Virus record (IMG/VR): IMGVR_UViG_3300018080_000324
Coordinates: 1-39,368 of that record
Source of the DNA: a virus
Direction: 5' to 3' (one strand)
DNA: 39,368 bases
Shown here: piece after piece, positions 30,022 to 39,368 of the stretch
Numbering within the stretch: position 1 is the stretch's first letter
Layout: every line of letters begins with the position of its first letter
The notes under the pieces: model-generated
The model's database searches: none
Told to the model about the DNA's origin: nothing
The model's input: only the letters and a program-made list of their open reading frames with translations
Position numbers and translations under genes: made by a program

Positions 30022-31769
30022 AACACATCAACGAGGCATATCAGTTTTTTTTGACGTTTCCAGATACTGGATTGACTCAAGTATATCCAGACGTTGGCGA
30101 GTTGTCATGGCAATGGGAGTATCATGATGATCAGCGTGTCTGGACACTTGAACTTGATACTGATCTTGTCTTTACTGACAACACAGGTCATGCTACATTT
30201 TCAAAACTGTCAGCATTTGAAGAAGATACAGTTGGCTGTTATGAGATACCTTTGACGATTAAGTATCGCAAGTCAGATCAGACATGGCAGCAATGCTATG
30301 TTGGATATTTACCATATCGCAAAGGTACATGGGACTATTCAAGGGCAACGCTTGAAATAAAGCCTGTCAGCAATGATTCAATGCGATGTGTGATAAACAA
30401 CTGGAAGATAAAGAAGAACCTTTTCGATGTAGAGTCACGAAAGACTTTAAATTCTATCATTGGAGAAATAGAAGAAAAAATTGTCAGTAGATATGATGTC
30501 ATTCCCGATCCACCTCCGGGAGTTGGATGGGTCGCAATCAGAATTGATAAGATCACAGAATATGATGACAATCAATACACAGGAGATCCGCTTTATATAG
30601 AATATGTTGTCACTTATGCACGAGAATACACTACATCTGTTCAGACCAGCGATGAGTGGACATTGATTAGTGGCACATATTATCGAGAACCTGCGATTGC
30701 GAACAAAAGAACATCGACATCAGCTGTTCAAGTTGGTGGTTCTGGTGTAGCTGTTGAAGTCACAGAAACGACACAATGGGATATCATTGACATAACTGCT
30801 GACAATGGCATTCCGTTGAAAGATGCGATTGAATATCTTGCTTCGCAATGTTCATTGTCTGTAATAAGCGAGTTCTTTTCTATTAATTCCACAGGCGAAG
30901 AAATATATCTGAAAGAATATGAAGATGCAACAGTTGATTTCAATAATGTTGTAATTTATCAAGCGAGTGATTTAATAATTCCAGATGCCAATCAAAACGC
31001 AACCATTCTTGAACAGTCGTTTGAAACTTTGCTTGGTGACTTGATGACAAAACTTGATTTATATGTCTTTTATGACACGAGTCTTTCTGCACTACGAATA
31101 GAGCATTCAAGCTATCGAGCAAGAAGAAGGATGTTGAATCTTGAGCAGAGCGAATTTGCACACGATCTCAGAGGGAAACGATCCTACGAATACAATGAAA
31201 GCGATTTCCCACAGATTGAGTTGTTTACTGATGCTTATGAAGATTCGGGTGTTGATTTTGCTGATGCCAGAATTGAATATGAGGCAATCTGTTCATCCAA
31301 TGATTCTCAAACGAAAGAAAATGAGTATAAGTGCGAAAACAGTATTTATGATCTTGCTGCCATATACAAGAAAGACGAGTTGCTTGAAGAAAAAGAGATC
31401 AGAACAGCGATGGTAATTGTTGCGCTTGATTCGAGCAATAATGTAATATATGACAAAGGTGAAATAACTGGCAATGTTATCGCTAATGGTGTTTTTGCGT
31501 GGGCAAATGTATTGCCAAAATATCATCTTAGAAACAGACCATTGCTTGAAGGAACTATCAATGGCAAGGTGACAGAGTTTTCACAGACCAAGCCAATAAG
31601 AAAGCAGAATGATTTGACTGTTTCGATGTCACGAACTGATTTCTTCACTAATTTCAAGCCAGAAGATAGAGTCAAAACGCAGTTTGGATGGGGTGAGCCA
31701 CAGTCTGCTGAATATAATGAACCGACACAAGAACTTGATTTGAGTGTTGCTTTCAGAATAAAAAGATAA
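30018..31769 (+). CDS. tail tip / baseplate-type protein, 583 aa
   Basis: The start is TTG at 30018, overlapping the upstream stop as TTGA; there is no ATG for another 118 codons, so the non-standard start is well supported. The protein is beta-rich. Its first 150 residues (FFLTFPDTGLTQVYP, then YEIPLTIKYRKS) resemble distal tail proteins. The central and C-terminal parts have strands and LVFTDN-like repeats, and ELFTDAYEDSGVDFADARIE. In phages it would close the tube and link to the fibre. The exact family is unknown. Confidence 0.55.
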   Translation: MKHINEAYQFFLTFPDTGLTQVYPDVGELSWQWEYHDDQRVWTLELDTDLVFTDNTGHATFSKLSAFEEDTVGCYEIPLTIKYRKSDQTWQQCYVGYLPYRKGTWDYSRATLEIKPVSNDSMRCVINNWKIKKNLFDVESRKTLNSIIGEIEEKIVSRYDVIPDPPPGVGWVAIRIDKITEYDDNQYTGDPLYIEYVVTYAREYTTSVQTSDEWTLISGTYYREPAIANKRTSTSAVQVGGSGVAVEVTETTQWDIIDITADNGIPLKDAIEYLASQCSLSVISEFFSINSTGEEIYLKEYEDATVDFNNVVIYQASDLIIPDANQNATILEQSFETLLGDLMTKLDLYVFYDTSLSALRIEHSSYRARRRMLNLEQSEFAHDLRGKRSYEYNESDFPQIELFTDAYEDSGVDFADARIEYEAICSSNDSQTKENEYKCENSIYDLAAIYKKDELLEEKEIRTAMVIVALDSSNNVIYDKGEITGNVIANGVFAWANVLPKYHLRNRPLLEGTINGKVTEFSQTKPIRKQNDLTVSMSRTDFFTNFKPEDRVKTQFGWGEPQSAEYNEPTQELDLSVAFRIKR

Positions 31770-31776
31770 ATAAACA

Positions 31777-31813
31777 AAGTCATTGTTCATGCCTTGATTT
31801 AGTCAAATAATTG
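31777..31813 (+). promoter_or_regulatory. candidate late promoter, copy 3
   Basis: ACAAAGTCATTGTT matches copy 4 over 14 bases. AATAATTG (31806-31813) lies 20 bases after it, ending in TTG as in the others. TCAAATAATT is shared with copies 1 and 4 but stands 11 bases closer. The ATG at 31822 follows with almost no leader. Confidence 0.4.
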
Positions 31814-31821
31814 CATCTATT

Positions 31822-33612
31822 ATGCGAACAAAGTTTTCAGAATTATCAACGATACCATTCTACACGTCAAGACAAGAGCAGCATCTCTACACATTTGATA
31901 GCAATGTTCCTGTATTACTGTTTCCTGACTTTGCTTCGATTAAGTTTCAGCTTATATTTAAAAATGATCTTCAGACGTATCAAGGTGCTACAATAAAGAG
32001 CGATACAGCAACGTACGTTCCTGACTCTGTGTCATACAATAGCATCACACAAGATGTTGACAATGATGGCAATGATGAGTTCTTTCTTCAATTCGATGGC
32101 TTTACTTATGCAACACCACCAACAGAAGATAAATATTGGATTGAACTCTTGATTGATGGAGTGACGTATTATTCAGAAGTATTTTTCATTTGTTCAGCCA
32201 AGTACAAGATTGAGTGGTATGATGACTGCTCATCAAAAGACTTTGGAAATTTTGATTCTGGATGGAAGAACATCTTGTATCTCAATGACTTTTTTCCGAC
32301 AGTCACAAACATTGAAGAACAGATTGAAGAACGTGCTGATGGTTATGGCAACAACAAGAAAATATATCAAAGATCAGAAATCGTTTACACAGCGCAAGTA
32401 AAAGGCTCAAACTTTCTGCGCCACGCATTCAATAACATCAAATATTACGACAATATAGAGTTGACACATATCGACTCTTCACAAACGTGGACAATTTATG
32501 ATTTAAAAGGTGAAAGTGGCGGTGGAAATGGTGCTTATGCGCTTGATATAACGTACAAGACGGAAGATTATGAGAAACTTGAGTGTAACATCAGCGCATA
32601 TGAAAACGCTCCTTATACCGACCCTGACACGCCTTCTCCGGGTGATCTGACTTGCGGTGCTTTTGCTGTCACAATAGTTCAAAGCGGCTTTCAGCTATCA
32701 TATACGTTGTCAAATGATCCAGATGCAACAGTTGTTGAGGATATAACATGGACAAGAAATGGTCGATTTTTGGGCAAGGGATCAACAGTCACGCTTGGTG
32801 ATTTTGGCAATTATGGAGTTCGCATACAAAAGAAGAATTGCATTGTAACAGACTATTACAATTATCAAGACGTTTGCATCGCTATGCAGACAAGCGTGAG
32901 CGTAAACAATGACATCATAAATGCTTCGACATCGAATGCACCTTCTACTGTCTCTTATGAAGTTTACAATCCATCTGGTTCTCTTGTCAGCAGTTCATTG
33001 CCATATACTGCTGTTGCTGATGGTGTGCATACAGTCAAAGTTTCTTCAAATGATTGTGAAAAGATATACAATGTACCTGTGAACATTACAGGATCAGTTG
33101 ATTGTTCGTTTACTTTTGAACTGTCGAAAGATGCTTCAAATACTTTGAGTGTTGTAAACAACACAGCAGTCAGTTATTCTGTCGAATGGTTCAAGGTTAT
33201 CAATGGGAGTGAAGAGGTTTCTGTCGGCACAGGTGACACTCATGACATTGATGGTGAAGGCTTGTTCATTGCAAGAATGACATCTTCTGGTTGTTCATTG
33301 GATGTGCTTTATGTTTACCTTGAGACTGCTGTCAATCAAGGTTTCACATTTCAACTGTATGAAAGGTCATTGAATTACTCAGGATCAAATTACGATGTGG
33401 CAAACTTTACGCTTCCGCATCCAAGCATATTCACAGAAGATGAGATTGATGATCGTTTGAGGGTTGTTGTTAATGGAGTCACATACGCATACAAAGGAAC
33501 TACAACTGCGATCAATGAATATACTATTGACTTTGCAAATAATAGGATAACTCCTCATGTCGCATTTGCGACTGATGACATTCAGCTTTATAGAACATTT
33601 ATCAAGAAGTAA
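31822..33612 (+). CDS. tail protein with Ig-like repeats, 596 aa
   Basis: The N-terminal 250 residues are beta-rich tail-like sequence. From about 265 there are repeated Ig-like units with paired cysteines: AFAVTIVQSGFQLSYTLSND, then SVDCSFTFELSKDAS and a similar SYSVEWFKV stretch, each near 90 residues. Such repeats on phage tails often bind cell-surface sugars weakly. The C-terminal part (about 510-596) is aromatic, with VVNGVTYAYKG. It overlaps the fibre gene by one base (TAATG). Confidence 0.65.
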   Translation: MRTKFSELSTIPFYTSRQEQHLYTFDSNVPVLLFPDFASIKFQLIFKNDLQTYQGATIKSDTATYVPDSVSYNSITQDVDNDGNDEFFLQFDGFTYATPPTEDKYWIELLIDGVTYYSEVFFICSAKYKIEWYDDCSSKDFGNFDSGWKNILYLNDFFPTVTNIEEQIEERADGYGNNKKIYQRSEIVYTAQVKGSNFLRHAFNNIKYYDNIELTHIDSSQTWTIYDLKGESGGGNGAYALDITYKTEDYEKLECNISAYENAPYTDPDTPSPGDLTCGAFAVTIVQSGFQLSYTLSNDPDATVVEDITWTRNGRFLGKGSTVTLGDFGNYGVRIQKKNCIVTDYYNYQDVCIAMQTSVSVNNDIINASTSNAPSTVSYEVYNPSGSLVSSSLPYTAVADGVHTVKVSSNDCEKIYNVPVNITGSVDCSFTFELSKDASNTLSVVNNTAVSYSVEWFKVINGSEEVSVGTGDTHDIDGEGLFIARMTSSGCSLDVLYVYLETAVNQGFTFQLYERSLNYSGSNYDVANFTLPHPSIFTEDEIDDRLRVVVNGVTYAYKGTTTAINEYTIDFANNRITPHVAFATDDIQLYRTFIKK

Positions 33613-36600
33613 TGAGAATAATACTTTCAATATTATTTTGTTTTGCGTATTTATTTGGCTTTTCTCAAGTCAAGAATAAACAGATGGAGACAAGTGCTTC
33701 TCCAACTATGTTTTTGATGACCAAAAATGATGCTACACTTGGCAATGTCAGACAGTTTGTGACAGCTTCAGAGGCTGCTGATACATTGAATGCAAATTTT
33801 AGCTTTAATAATATATACAACATTGACGGCACTCTAACAGGAACAAGATCATTGTCATTGGGAGGTTATGATCTTACGTTTCTTCAAAGTGGAATTGGTG
33901 ACGTTGTCTTTTATGGCAATAATGCAGTATGGACAAACTATACAAACTCACATCAAGCAAAGATTGGAGCGTATAATAGTGGAACTTTTGTAGGTAGTGA
34001 ATCGGCTTCACCTTTTGAGTTCAGAATTGGGAATACTGCTCAAGCGATTATTGAAAGTGATGGTGATGCTTATTATTATAATGATCTTGGAGTTGGTATT
34101 TCTCCTGCCTATGCTTTAGATGTAGTTGGAGAGTTTAGGTTGAATAATGCAACTGAGGGAATTGATAGGGTTCTAAGATCGGATGCAAATGGTCTTGCTT
34201 CATGGGTTGATCTTGGCACTCTTGGAGGTGGTACAGATGATCAAACATTGCAAGAAGTATTGACAAGCGGCAACGATGCAGGAGGCTTAGAGGCTTTGAA
34301 TTTTGCAGAGGTAGAATCAGATGAATTTATCGGAGATTTGAGAGGAGCAGTTCTGTTTAAAGCACAGGCAGGAGAAACATTAGCAAAAGGAGAAGTCGTT
34401 TATGTCTCAGGTATTTCAGGGAATACTACAATAGTCTCTAAGGCAGATGCAGATGATGCTAATAAGATGCCAGCTTTTGGGGTAGTGGCAGTCGCAGCCA
34501 ATTCGGGCAACCCTGTCGATATTTATACCTTTGGTACATTGGCAAATTTAAACACATCAGCATTTACCTTAGGTGATATATTATACGTCTCAACTACCGC
34601 AGGTCAATTAACTGCAACTCCTCCAACGGGCGAATCAGCATTGATACAAAATATAGCCAAAGTGACGAGGGTGGACAATGCTGCTGGTTCTATAAAAATC
34701 TCAGGCGCAGGAAGGACTAATGCTACACCCAACCTAAATACAGGTAGGTTATTTGTGGGTAATGCCTCAAATCAAGCGGTAGCAGATGGCACAATGTATG
34801 TTGATATAGCGAATAGTAGGGTTGGTATAAATACGACATCGCCTGACTCAAAATTAGAAATCCAAGACGGATACTCGCATACAGATTTAAGTGGACTGAG
34901 TGGGGCAATTGGTAGAACGGCATTACTTACTACAATTAGTTCTGACAATGATTTAGTCACATGGTCAGTATCAAGCGATGGAGCAGGTGTTGCAGATAGG
35001 TTTTCGATGTATAGCAATGACATAAGTAATGCACTATTTCGTTTGAGTTATGACCAAAATTCTTGGCTAAATGTAGGTGGGGGAAACGTTGGTATTGGCT
35101 TGACAAACCCATTAGAGCGTTTTGTCGTTAGCGGTGGGAATATGCAGTTAAGGGGAACTACATATACTGACTTTACAGACTATTGGGGTTCAAGTGATAA
35201 CTCTGCTTTTTTTACACCTTATGGATTTTTGGGTTCAAGTGGTTCATTTGCAGTTTCTTTATATTCTAACGGATACAGAAACGATAGCTCAGGATTTACT
35301 TACATAGGTACTAATGGAAATACATCAACTGCGAGTGGTATTGATTTATTGCCTACTGGAGATATTTACTTTAGAAATGGTACTGCGAGTGGAACTGTAT
35401 TACCAATAAGAATGACTATAAAAAACGGAGGGAATACTGGTATAGGAACATCATCACCAACAGAGTTGCTTCACGTCAATGGTTATGCAAGGTTTGGCAA
35501 TAGGGTTGCCATTGGAAATGCAACGACAAGCGCAGCAGACTTGTATATTTATTCAACCAGTAACACTAATATAAGACTGGCAGATGGTTCAACCTATACA
35601 GATATATTTCACAATGATGGTTCTGGAACAAGTGTAACATTAATAGACATAGACCCAACAGGCACAAGTAGTGGCACGAATGAGTTTAGAATAGATATTG
35701 ACAATACAAGGGAAGTAACTATTACTCCAACAGGTATGGGATTAAATGGTATTACTGCACCTTCAGCAACCCTTGACGTAAACGGAGACGTAGAGATAGC
35801 AACAGTACCAACAGAGAATACAGATAACATTTTAACTTATGGTTCAACAGGCTTAGTAAGTCAAAGAACACTTGCAAACTTAGGAGATGAGATAATTTCA
35901 GCTAACGGATATTGGGATAGGTCAGGTGGTTTAATTTATCCGTCAAACGTAGGTGATGAAATATTTTTGAATGGTAGTGGTGCAAGTGATACGCCAAGCT
36001 ATCAAATACGAACAACATTAGGTGCGAGAATATGGCACATGGGAATACCTGCTACAAATGAATTTCAAATAGGCTATGGAGCAAATATTACTTCAAACCC
36101 TGTCATGAGATTTGATGCCACAGGCAACGTAGGCATTGGCTTGACCAACCCATCAGCAAAACTAACAGTAGATGAAAATACAGATGTAGGCTTAGAAGTA
36201 TTCGGTGGAAATGTAGGTAGAGATATTGCAAGGTTTCATAGGGATGTGGGAACAACTACAACAGTAGGTATTAATGGAAATGGTTCTGCGGCACAGATGT
36301 ATTTTAAAAATCCCGTAGGTGGATATTATAGTATAGGAAATGATTTTAATGGAGATTTTCAGATATCAAATTCTCAATACTTAGGAACAGATGTCAGGTT
36401 TCATATAGAAGCCACAACAGGCAACGTAGGCATTGGCTTGACTAATCCTCTCAGGACGCTTGAAATAACAAACACAGGGTCAGCATATGAGGCAGCATTA
36501 GAAATAAATTCAAATAGCGATGCAGCTAATTGGGCGAGGTTAGATTTAACTAATGTAAATGCTACGCCTCAAAGCGGTTCAGAGAAAGGCTTTACAATAT

Positions 36601-39341
36601 ATCAAAATCAAGCAGGAAATGTTGGTCTGCAAAACCTGTCAACAGGGCGTATAGATTACATTGTCAAAGAACCAACACAATATCATAACTGGTATGTAGG
36701 CAGTTCAAATAATATGATGAGCCTATCAACATCACAAGGATTGCAAGTGAACAGTGATGCGCCAAATCAAAATGTTATACGAGCAAACAGTTCAGATGGT
36801 CAGCAGTTACATTTATTGGCAGAAGATAGCGGTACTAATGGATTTTACAGAATGTTTGATGCAAGTCAGACAGAAGATATAAGACTAAACACAAACGGGG
36901 ATAGTTGGTTTAATGGTGGTGATGTAGGCATTGGCTTGACAAACCCATCCCAAAAACTCGAAGTGGCAGGAAATGTAAAATCTTATGTATCGGGTTCATC
37001 AACATACTTTCAGTCGTGGTATGATGTTAGTGCTTCTAATTCATCAGCAGATTATAACGGATGGGGTTTTGAAAGTGATTTTGGTGTTGTGCAAATTAGA
37101 CCAAAATCATCAGGACATCAAAGCATTCAATTAAATCTTGGTAATACAGGAAGTAGGGAATGGCAAACAATAATACTTGCATATAGTAGTAATGTTATAT
37201 GGCAAACGCAAGGAAATACCAAGATGTATCTTGATACTAATAATTTGAGTTTATATGATACTGGCGTTGCTAAGATTGTACTAAATCCTATCGGTGGTAA
37301 TTCTTACATAAACTCAGGAAACGTAGGAATAGGCACAGTCTCACCTGACAAAGAATTAGACATTGAGGCTACAAGCCCCGAAATAAGACTAACAGATTCT
37401 GATGACTTGAGTTATGCTGATGTCGGTTATTCTGCCGAGGTCTTTACTGTTAGGGTTGATGATTCTAATCAAGGAGCAGGGGTGTTTCGTGTAAATGTAG
37501 GAGGTAATGAGGTATTTAGAGCTATTGAAGGTGGAAACGTAGGTATAGGTACGACCACTCCCGCCAAGCAGCTTGAAATAGAAAACACAGGTGCTGATGC
37601 TACGATGATAGTTCAGACAACAGATGACTACAATGCCTATATCGAATACCAAAACAATTCGGGAGGCGGTGGACTAAATTATAGAACTGGAGTAACAACA
37701 TCAGAGCATTGGGATATATCTTCTTCGGGACAGACCATGCTTCGGTTGGATAGGGCAAATAATAGAGTTCAAGTGATAGACCAAGAATTGAGAGTATCTT
37801 CTACTGGCTCGGAGTATATCTTTTTCAATACAGACAACTGGGGAATGATAGATGAGTTTGCAAATCTGCGAATAGAATTTGATGCCAGTTCGAGCAATCC
37901 ACTTGGAACAACTATGACTACTTACAACAACAACTTGTATTGGGTATTTGATAGTGCTACTGATGATTATCGTCTCCGCACAGGTTCATATGATAATCTT
38001 AAATATGAAAAGACCACAGGTACGATAGGAGAGTATTTCGAATTGGGATTTGATGAATTAAAGGTATATAGCGAGACTGACTTTTTCACTTTAACAAAAG
38101 TAGACCACACAGGAGGATTTCCAGAGACAAGCAGCTTTTTATTTTATGACGATGGATACATACATGCGGGTAGTGGGATAGCTCATAAGGATGATAGTGA
38201 TACATACATTAAGTTTACTACTGATAAGATACAGACATACGCAGGTAGTTCAGCATCTGCAAAAGCTACATATAATATAAGTGGGGTAACTTTTAATGAA
38301 GGTGCATCTTCATCTAATGATTTTAGGGTTAATGGAACAACAAGTCATATGATATTCGGAGATGCAAGTGCCAATAAAGTAGGAATATTTAATGGTAGTC
38401 CAAATGCAGAACTTGATGTGGTAGGTCTAATAGAAGCTACAAGCCATATTATTTCGGGTGTTGGTTCGGGTGGAGTTGCTATGACAATAAACGATGGAAA
38501 GGGAAACGCAAATTTAACATTTAACCATACCGCAGGTGTTCCTGAACAAGCAGGAGCGGCAGCAAGGATTGAAGTAAATACGGATAACACAACTAATGCT
38601 TATATGTATTTTGAATTGAAGGAAAACAACGCTACATCAAGTATAAACTTAGTAAATGCTTTAACATTATTTCAAGATAATGCAGTTAGCACAACAAGTG
38701 CTTATGCAGCAGTAAATGATAACACACCAAACCATCCATTTACAGTTGCATGGAATGGAAGCCAGTATTTCAGAGTTGAGACAGATGGCGATTTATCTTT
38801 GGCACACAATGGAGGCGGCACAGTATCAATAGGTCATATATCACCTGACGCTACAAAGGTTCTTGATGTTGAGGGTGATTCAGAATTTAATGGAGATGTA
38901 GAGTGGGAAGATGGGGGTCTTGGCAGAATACATAAAACTGCAACAACAACCTCTACTGGCTCTCCAGTTGAGATAACGGCTTATGATTCTGGTTCTGCAT
39001 TAGACGTTGGTGCAGCAGTTACAGTAACAGAATCTACTGGTGTTATTGAAGTAAATTTCACTGGCTATTACAGGGTAAGTTTTACTGCTACAATGAAAGG
39101 AACAGATGCTACGAATGAAGGAGAGATTAGATTAAGAATTGATGATACGATTATCACCGAACATTTGGCAGATGAAATTTATCACGAAGGTCTTAATCCT
39201 ATGAGTCATGGAGTTTCATTTATAATGCTGCTCACCGCAGGAGATGACTTATCTTTGTATGTTGATGATGTAACTGGTTCAGGTAATACTGAGGCATCTT
39301 ATGTAAGTTTAAATGTTGAAAGAATATTTGGTTACGATTAA
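33612..39341 (+). CDS. giant tail fibre / adhesin with signal-like N-terminus
   Basis: This 1909-residue protein is the largest product in the genome. Residues 1-20 (MRIILSILFCFAYLFGFSQV) look like a secretion signal, odd for a virion protein. The body has about 12 copies of a GNVGIGxTNP...LEV motif known from Bacteroidota surface proteins and fibres, separated by beta-rich spacers. The last 135 residues form a jelly-roll-like head (GYYRVSFTATMKGTD, then ASYVSLNVERIFGYD) of the C1q/TNF type, probably the receptor-binding part. From about residue 210 onward (34.25 kb) the DNA has no GATC. A long trimeric fibre is inferred. Confidence 0.8.
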   Translation: MRIILSILFCFAYLFGFSQVKNKQMETSASPTMFLMTKNDATLGNVRQFVTASEAADTLNANFSFNNIYNIDGTLTGTRSLSLGGYDLTFLQSGIGDVVFYGNNAVWTNYTNSHQAKIGAYNSGTFVGSESASPFEFRIGNTAQAIIESDGDAYYYNDLGVGISPAYALDVVGEFRLNNATEGIDRVLRSDANGLASWVDLGTLGGGTDDQTLQEVLTSGNDAGGLEALNFAEVESDEFIGDLRGAVLFKAQAGETLAKGEVVYVSGISGNTTIVSKADADDANKMPAFGVVAVAANSGNPVDIYTFGTLANLNTSAFTLGDILYVSTTAGQLTATPPTGESALIQNIAKVTRVDNAAGSIKISGAGRTNATPNLNTGRLFVGNASNQAVADGTMYVDIANSRVGINTTSPDSKLEIQDGYSHTDLSGLSGAIGRTALLTTISSDNDLVTWSVSSDGAGVADRFSMYSNDISNALFRLSYDQNSWLNVGGGNVGIGLTNPLERFVVSGGNMQLRGTTYTDFTDYWGSSDNSAFFTPYGFLGSSGSFAVSLYSNGYRNDSSGFTYIGTNGNTSTASGIDLLPTGDIYFRNGTASGTVLPIRMTIKNGGNTGIGTSSPTELLHVNGYARFGNRVAIGNATTSAADLYIYSTSNTNIRLADGSTYTDIFHNDGSGTSVTLIDIDPTGTSSGTNEFRIDIDNTREVTITPTGMGLNGITAPSATLDVNGDVEIATVPTENTDNILTYGSTGLVSQRTLANLGDEIISANGYWDRSGGLIYPSNVGDEIFLNGSGASDTPSYQIRTTLGARIWHMGIPATNEFQIGYGANITSNPVMRFDATGNVGIGLTNPSAKLTVDENTDVGLEVFGGNVGRDIARFHRDVGTTTTVGINGNGSAAQMYFKNPVGGYYSIGNDFNGDFQISNSQYLGTDVRFHIEATTGNVGIGLTNPLRTLEITNTGSAYEAALEINSNSDAANWARLDLTNVNATPQSGSEKGFTIYQNQAGNVGLQNLSTGRIDYIVKEPTQYHNWYVGSSNNMMSLSTSQGLQVNSDAPNQNVIRANSSDGQQLHLLAEDSGTNGFYRMFDASQTEDIRLNTNGDSWFNGGDVGIGLTNPSQKLEVAGNVKSYVSGSSTYFQSWYDVSASNSSADYNGWGFESDFGVVQIRPKSSGHQSIQLNLGNTGSREWQTIILAYSSNVIWQTQGNTKMYLDTNNLSLYDTGVAKIVLNPIGGNSYINSGNVGIGTVSPDKELDIEATSPEIRLTDSDDLSYADVGYSAEVFTVRVDDSNQGAGVFRVNVGGNEVFRAIEGGNVGIGTTTPAKQLEIENTGADATMIVQTTDDYNAYIEYQNNSGGGGLNYRTGVTTSEHWDISSSGQTMLRLDRANNRVQVIDQELRVSSTGSEYIFFNTDNWGMIDEFANLRIEFDASSSNPLGTTMTTYNNNLYWVFDSATDDYRLRTGSYDNLKYEKTTGTIGEYFELGFDELKVYSETDFFTLTKVDHTGGFPETSSFLFYDDGYIHAGSGIAHKDDSDTYIKFTTDKIQTYAGSSASAKATYNISGVTFNEGASSSNDFRVNGTTSHMIFGDASANKVGIFNGSPNAELDVVGLIEATSHIISGVGSGGVAMTINDGKGNANLTFNHTAGVPEQAGAAARIEVNTDNTTNAYMYFELKENNATSSINLVNALTLFQDNAVSTTSAYAAVNDNTPNHPFTVAWNGSQYFRVETDGDLSLAHNGGGTVSIGHISPDATKVLDVEGDSEFNGDVEWEDGGLGRIHKTATTTSTGSPVEITAYDSGSALDVGAAVTVTESTGVIEVNFTGYYRVSFTATMKGTDATNEGEIRLRIDDTIITEHLADEIYHEGLNPMSHGVSFIMLLTAGDDLSLYVDDVTGSGNTEASYVSLNVERIFGYD
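35077..37550 (+). repeat. GNVGIG-type repeats in fibre gene
   Basis: The DNA word GTAGGCATTGGCTTGAC, or close variants, recurs at about 35088, 36129, 36427 and 36926. Shorter related forms lie near 35434, 37321 and 37538. They encode the GNVGIG motif in the same frame. Their near identity at DNA level, including third codon positions, points to recent duplication or exchange within the gene. Confidence 0.7.
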
Positions 39342-39368
39342 TTATGGAAATGATACAATAAAACAATA

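Noticed and set aside
33612-39341. CRISPR-like or transposon repeats in the fibre region
   Set aside because: The repeated words are in frame and encode the GNVGIG motif with variable spacing. There are no regular spacers and no inverted ends.
1-39368. Direct terminal repeat at the window ends
   Set aside because: I compared the first and last 40 bases. Only a 9-base AAAACAATA word is shared and not at the exact ends. No long terminal repeat is present.

Overview
The window reads as a complete, or nearly complete, genome of a tailed phage of the siphovirus type infecting a member of the Bacteroidota. It carries terminase, portal, Mu F-like head protein, scaffold, HK97-fold capsid protein, an 809-residue tape measure, tail-tip proteins and a very large fibre. 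It also has a full replication and recombination set and a lysis cassette. The host guess rests on three things: A-rich leaders without Shine-Dalgarno sites before most start codons, promoter boxes of the TAnnTTTG type, and signal peptides ending in AQQ or FSQ. The first start codon lies 3 bases from the left end and the last stop 27 bases from the right end, so the sequence looks like a circle or a permuted molecule opened between two genes. No integrase, repressor, tRNA, rRNA or CRISPR array was seen.

Layout. 0.0-7.05 kb (+): small exported or membrane proteins, a putative tail tube protein, scaffold, capsid, another probable virion protein, then holin, GH108-type endolysin and a phosphoesterase. 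7.1-10.6 kb (-): replication operon, in order a small protein, a helix-turn-helix initiator, DnaB helicase, SSB, NinG and a small protein. The initiator gene contains three iteron-like repeats beside a very AT-rich stretch, the same layout as the lambda origin in gene O. 10.8-16.2 kb (+): early region with a single-strand annealing protein and YqaJ exonuclease pair, a possible PD-(D/E)XK nuclease, a ParB-like protein and many small proteins. 16.3-21.0 kb (-): tail operon with gp10-like connector, tail terminator candidate, membrane protein, tail assembly chaperones with a T9 frameshift site, and tape measure. 21.1-39.3 kb (+): ParB-methyltransferase fusion, terminase, a block of small-gene cassettes, portal, F-like protein, tail tip and fibre.

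Regulation. Two promoter classes can be drawn from the sequence. One is a near-identical block with a TATATTYG-like box and a 19-bp imperfect palindrome. It stands once before the early region at 10.7 kb and three times in the cassette block at 25.2-26.8 kb. The other is AAGTCATTG followed 20 bases later by a box ending in TTG. It stands before four structural units on both strands (tail tube, tape measure, portal, tail protein), so I read it as the late promoter. A hairpin-bearing leader is shared by the genes at 11.27 and 26.12 kb.

Composition. The backbone is rich in GATC (about 13 sites in the 1.5-kb large terminase gene), but the fibre gene has none from about 34.24 kb to the end. This points to exchange of the receptor-binding part between phages. 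No intergenic stretch exceeds 300 bases; the longest are 852-990, 10624-10816 and 14162-14317, all described in the feature list.
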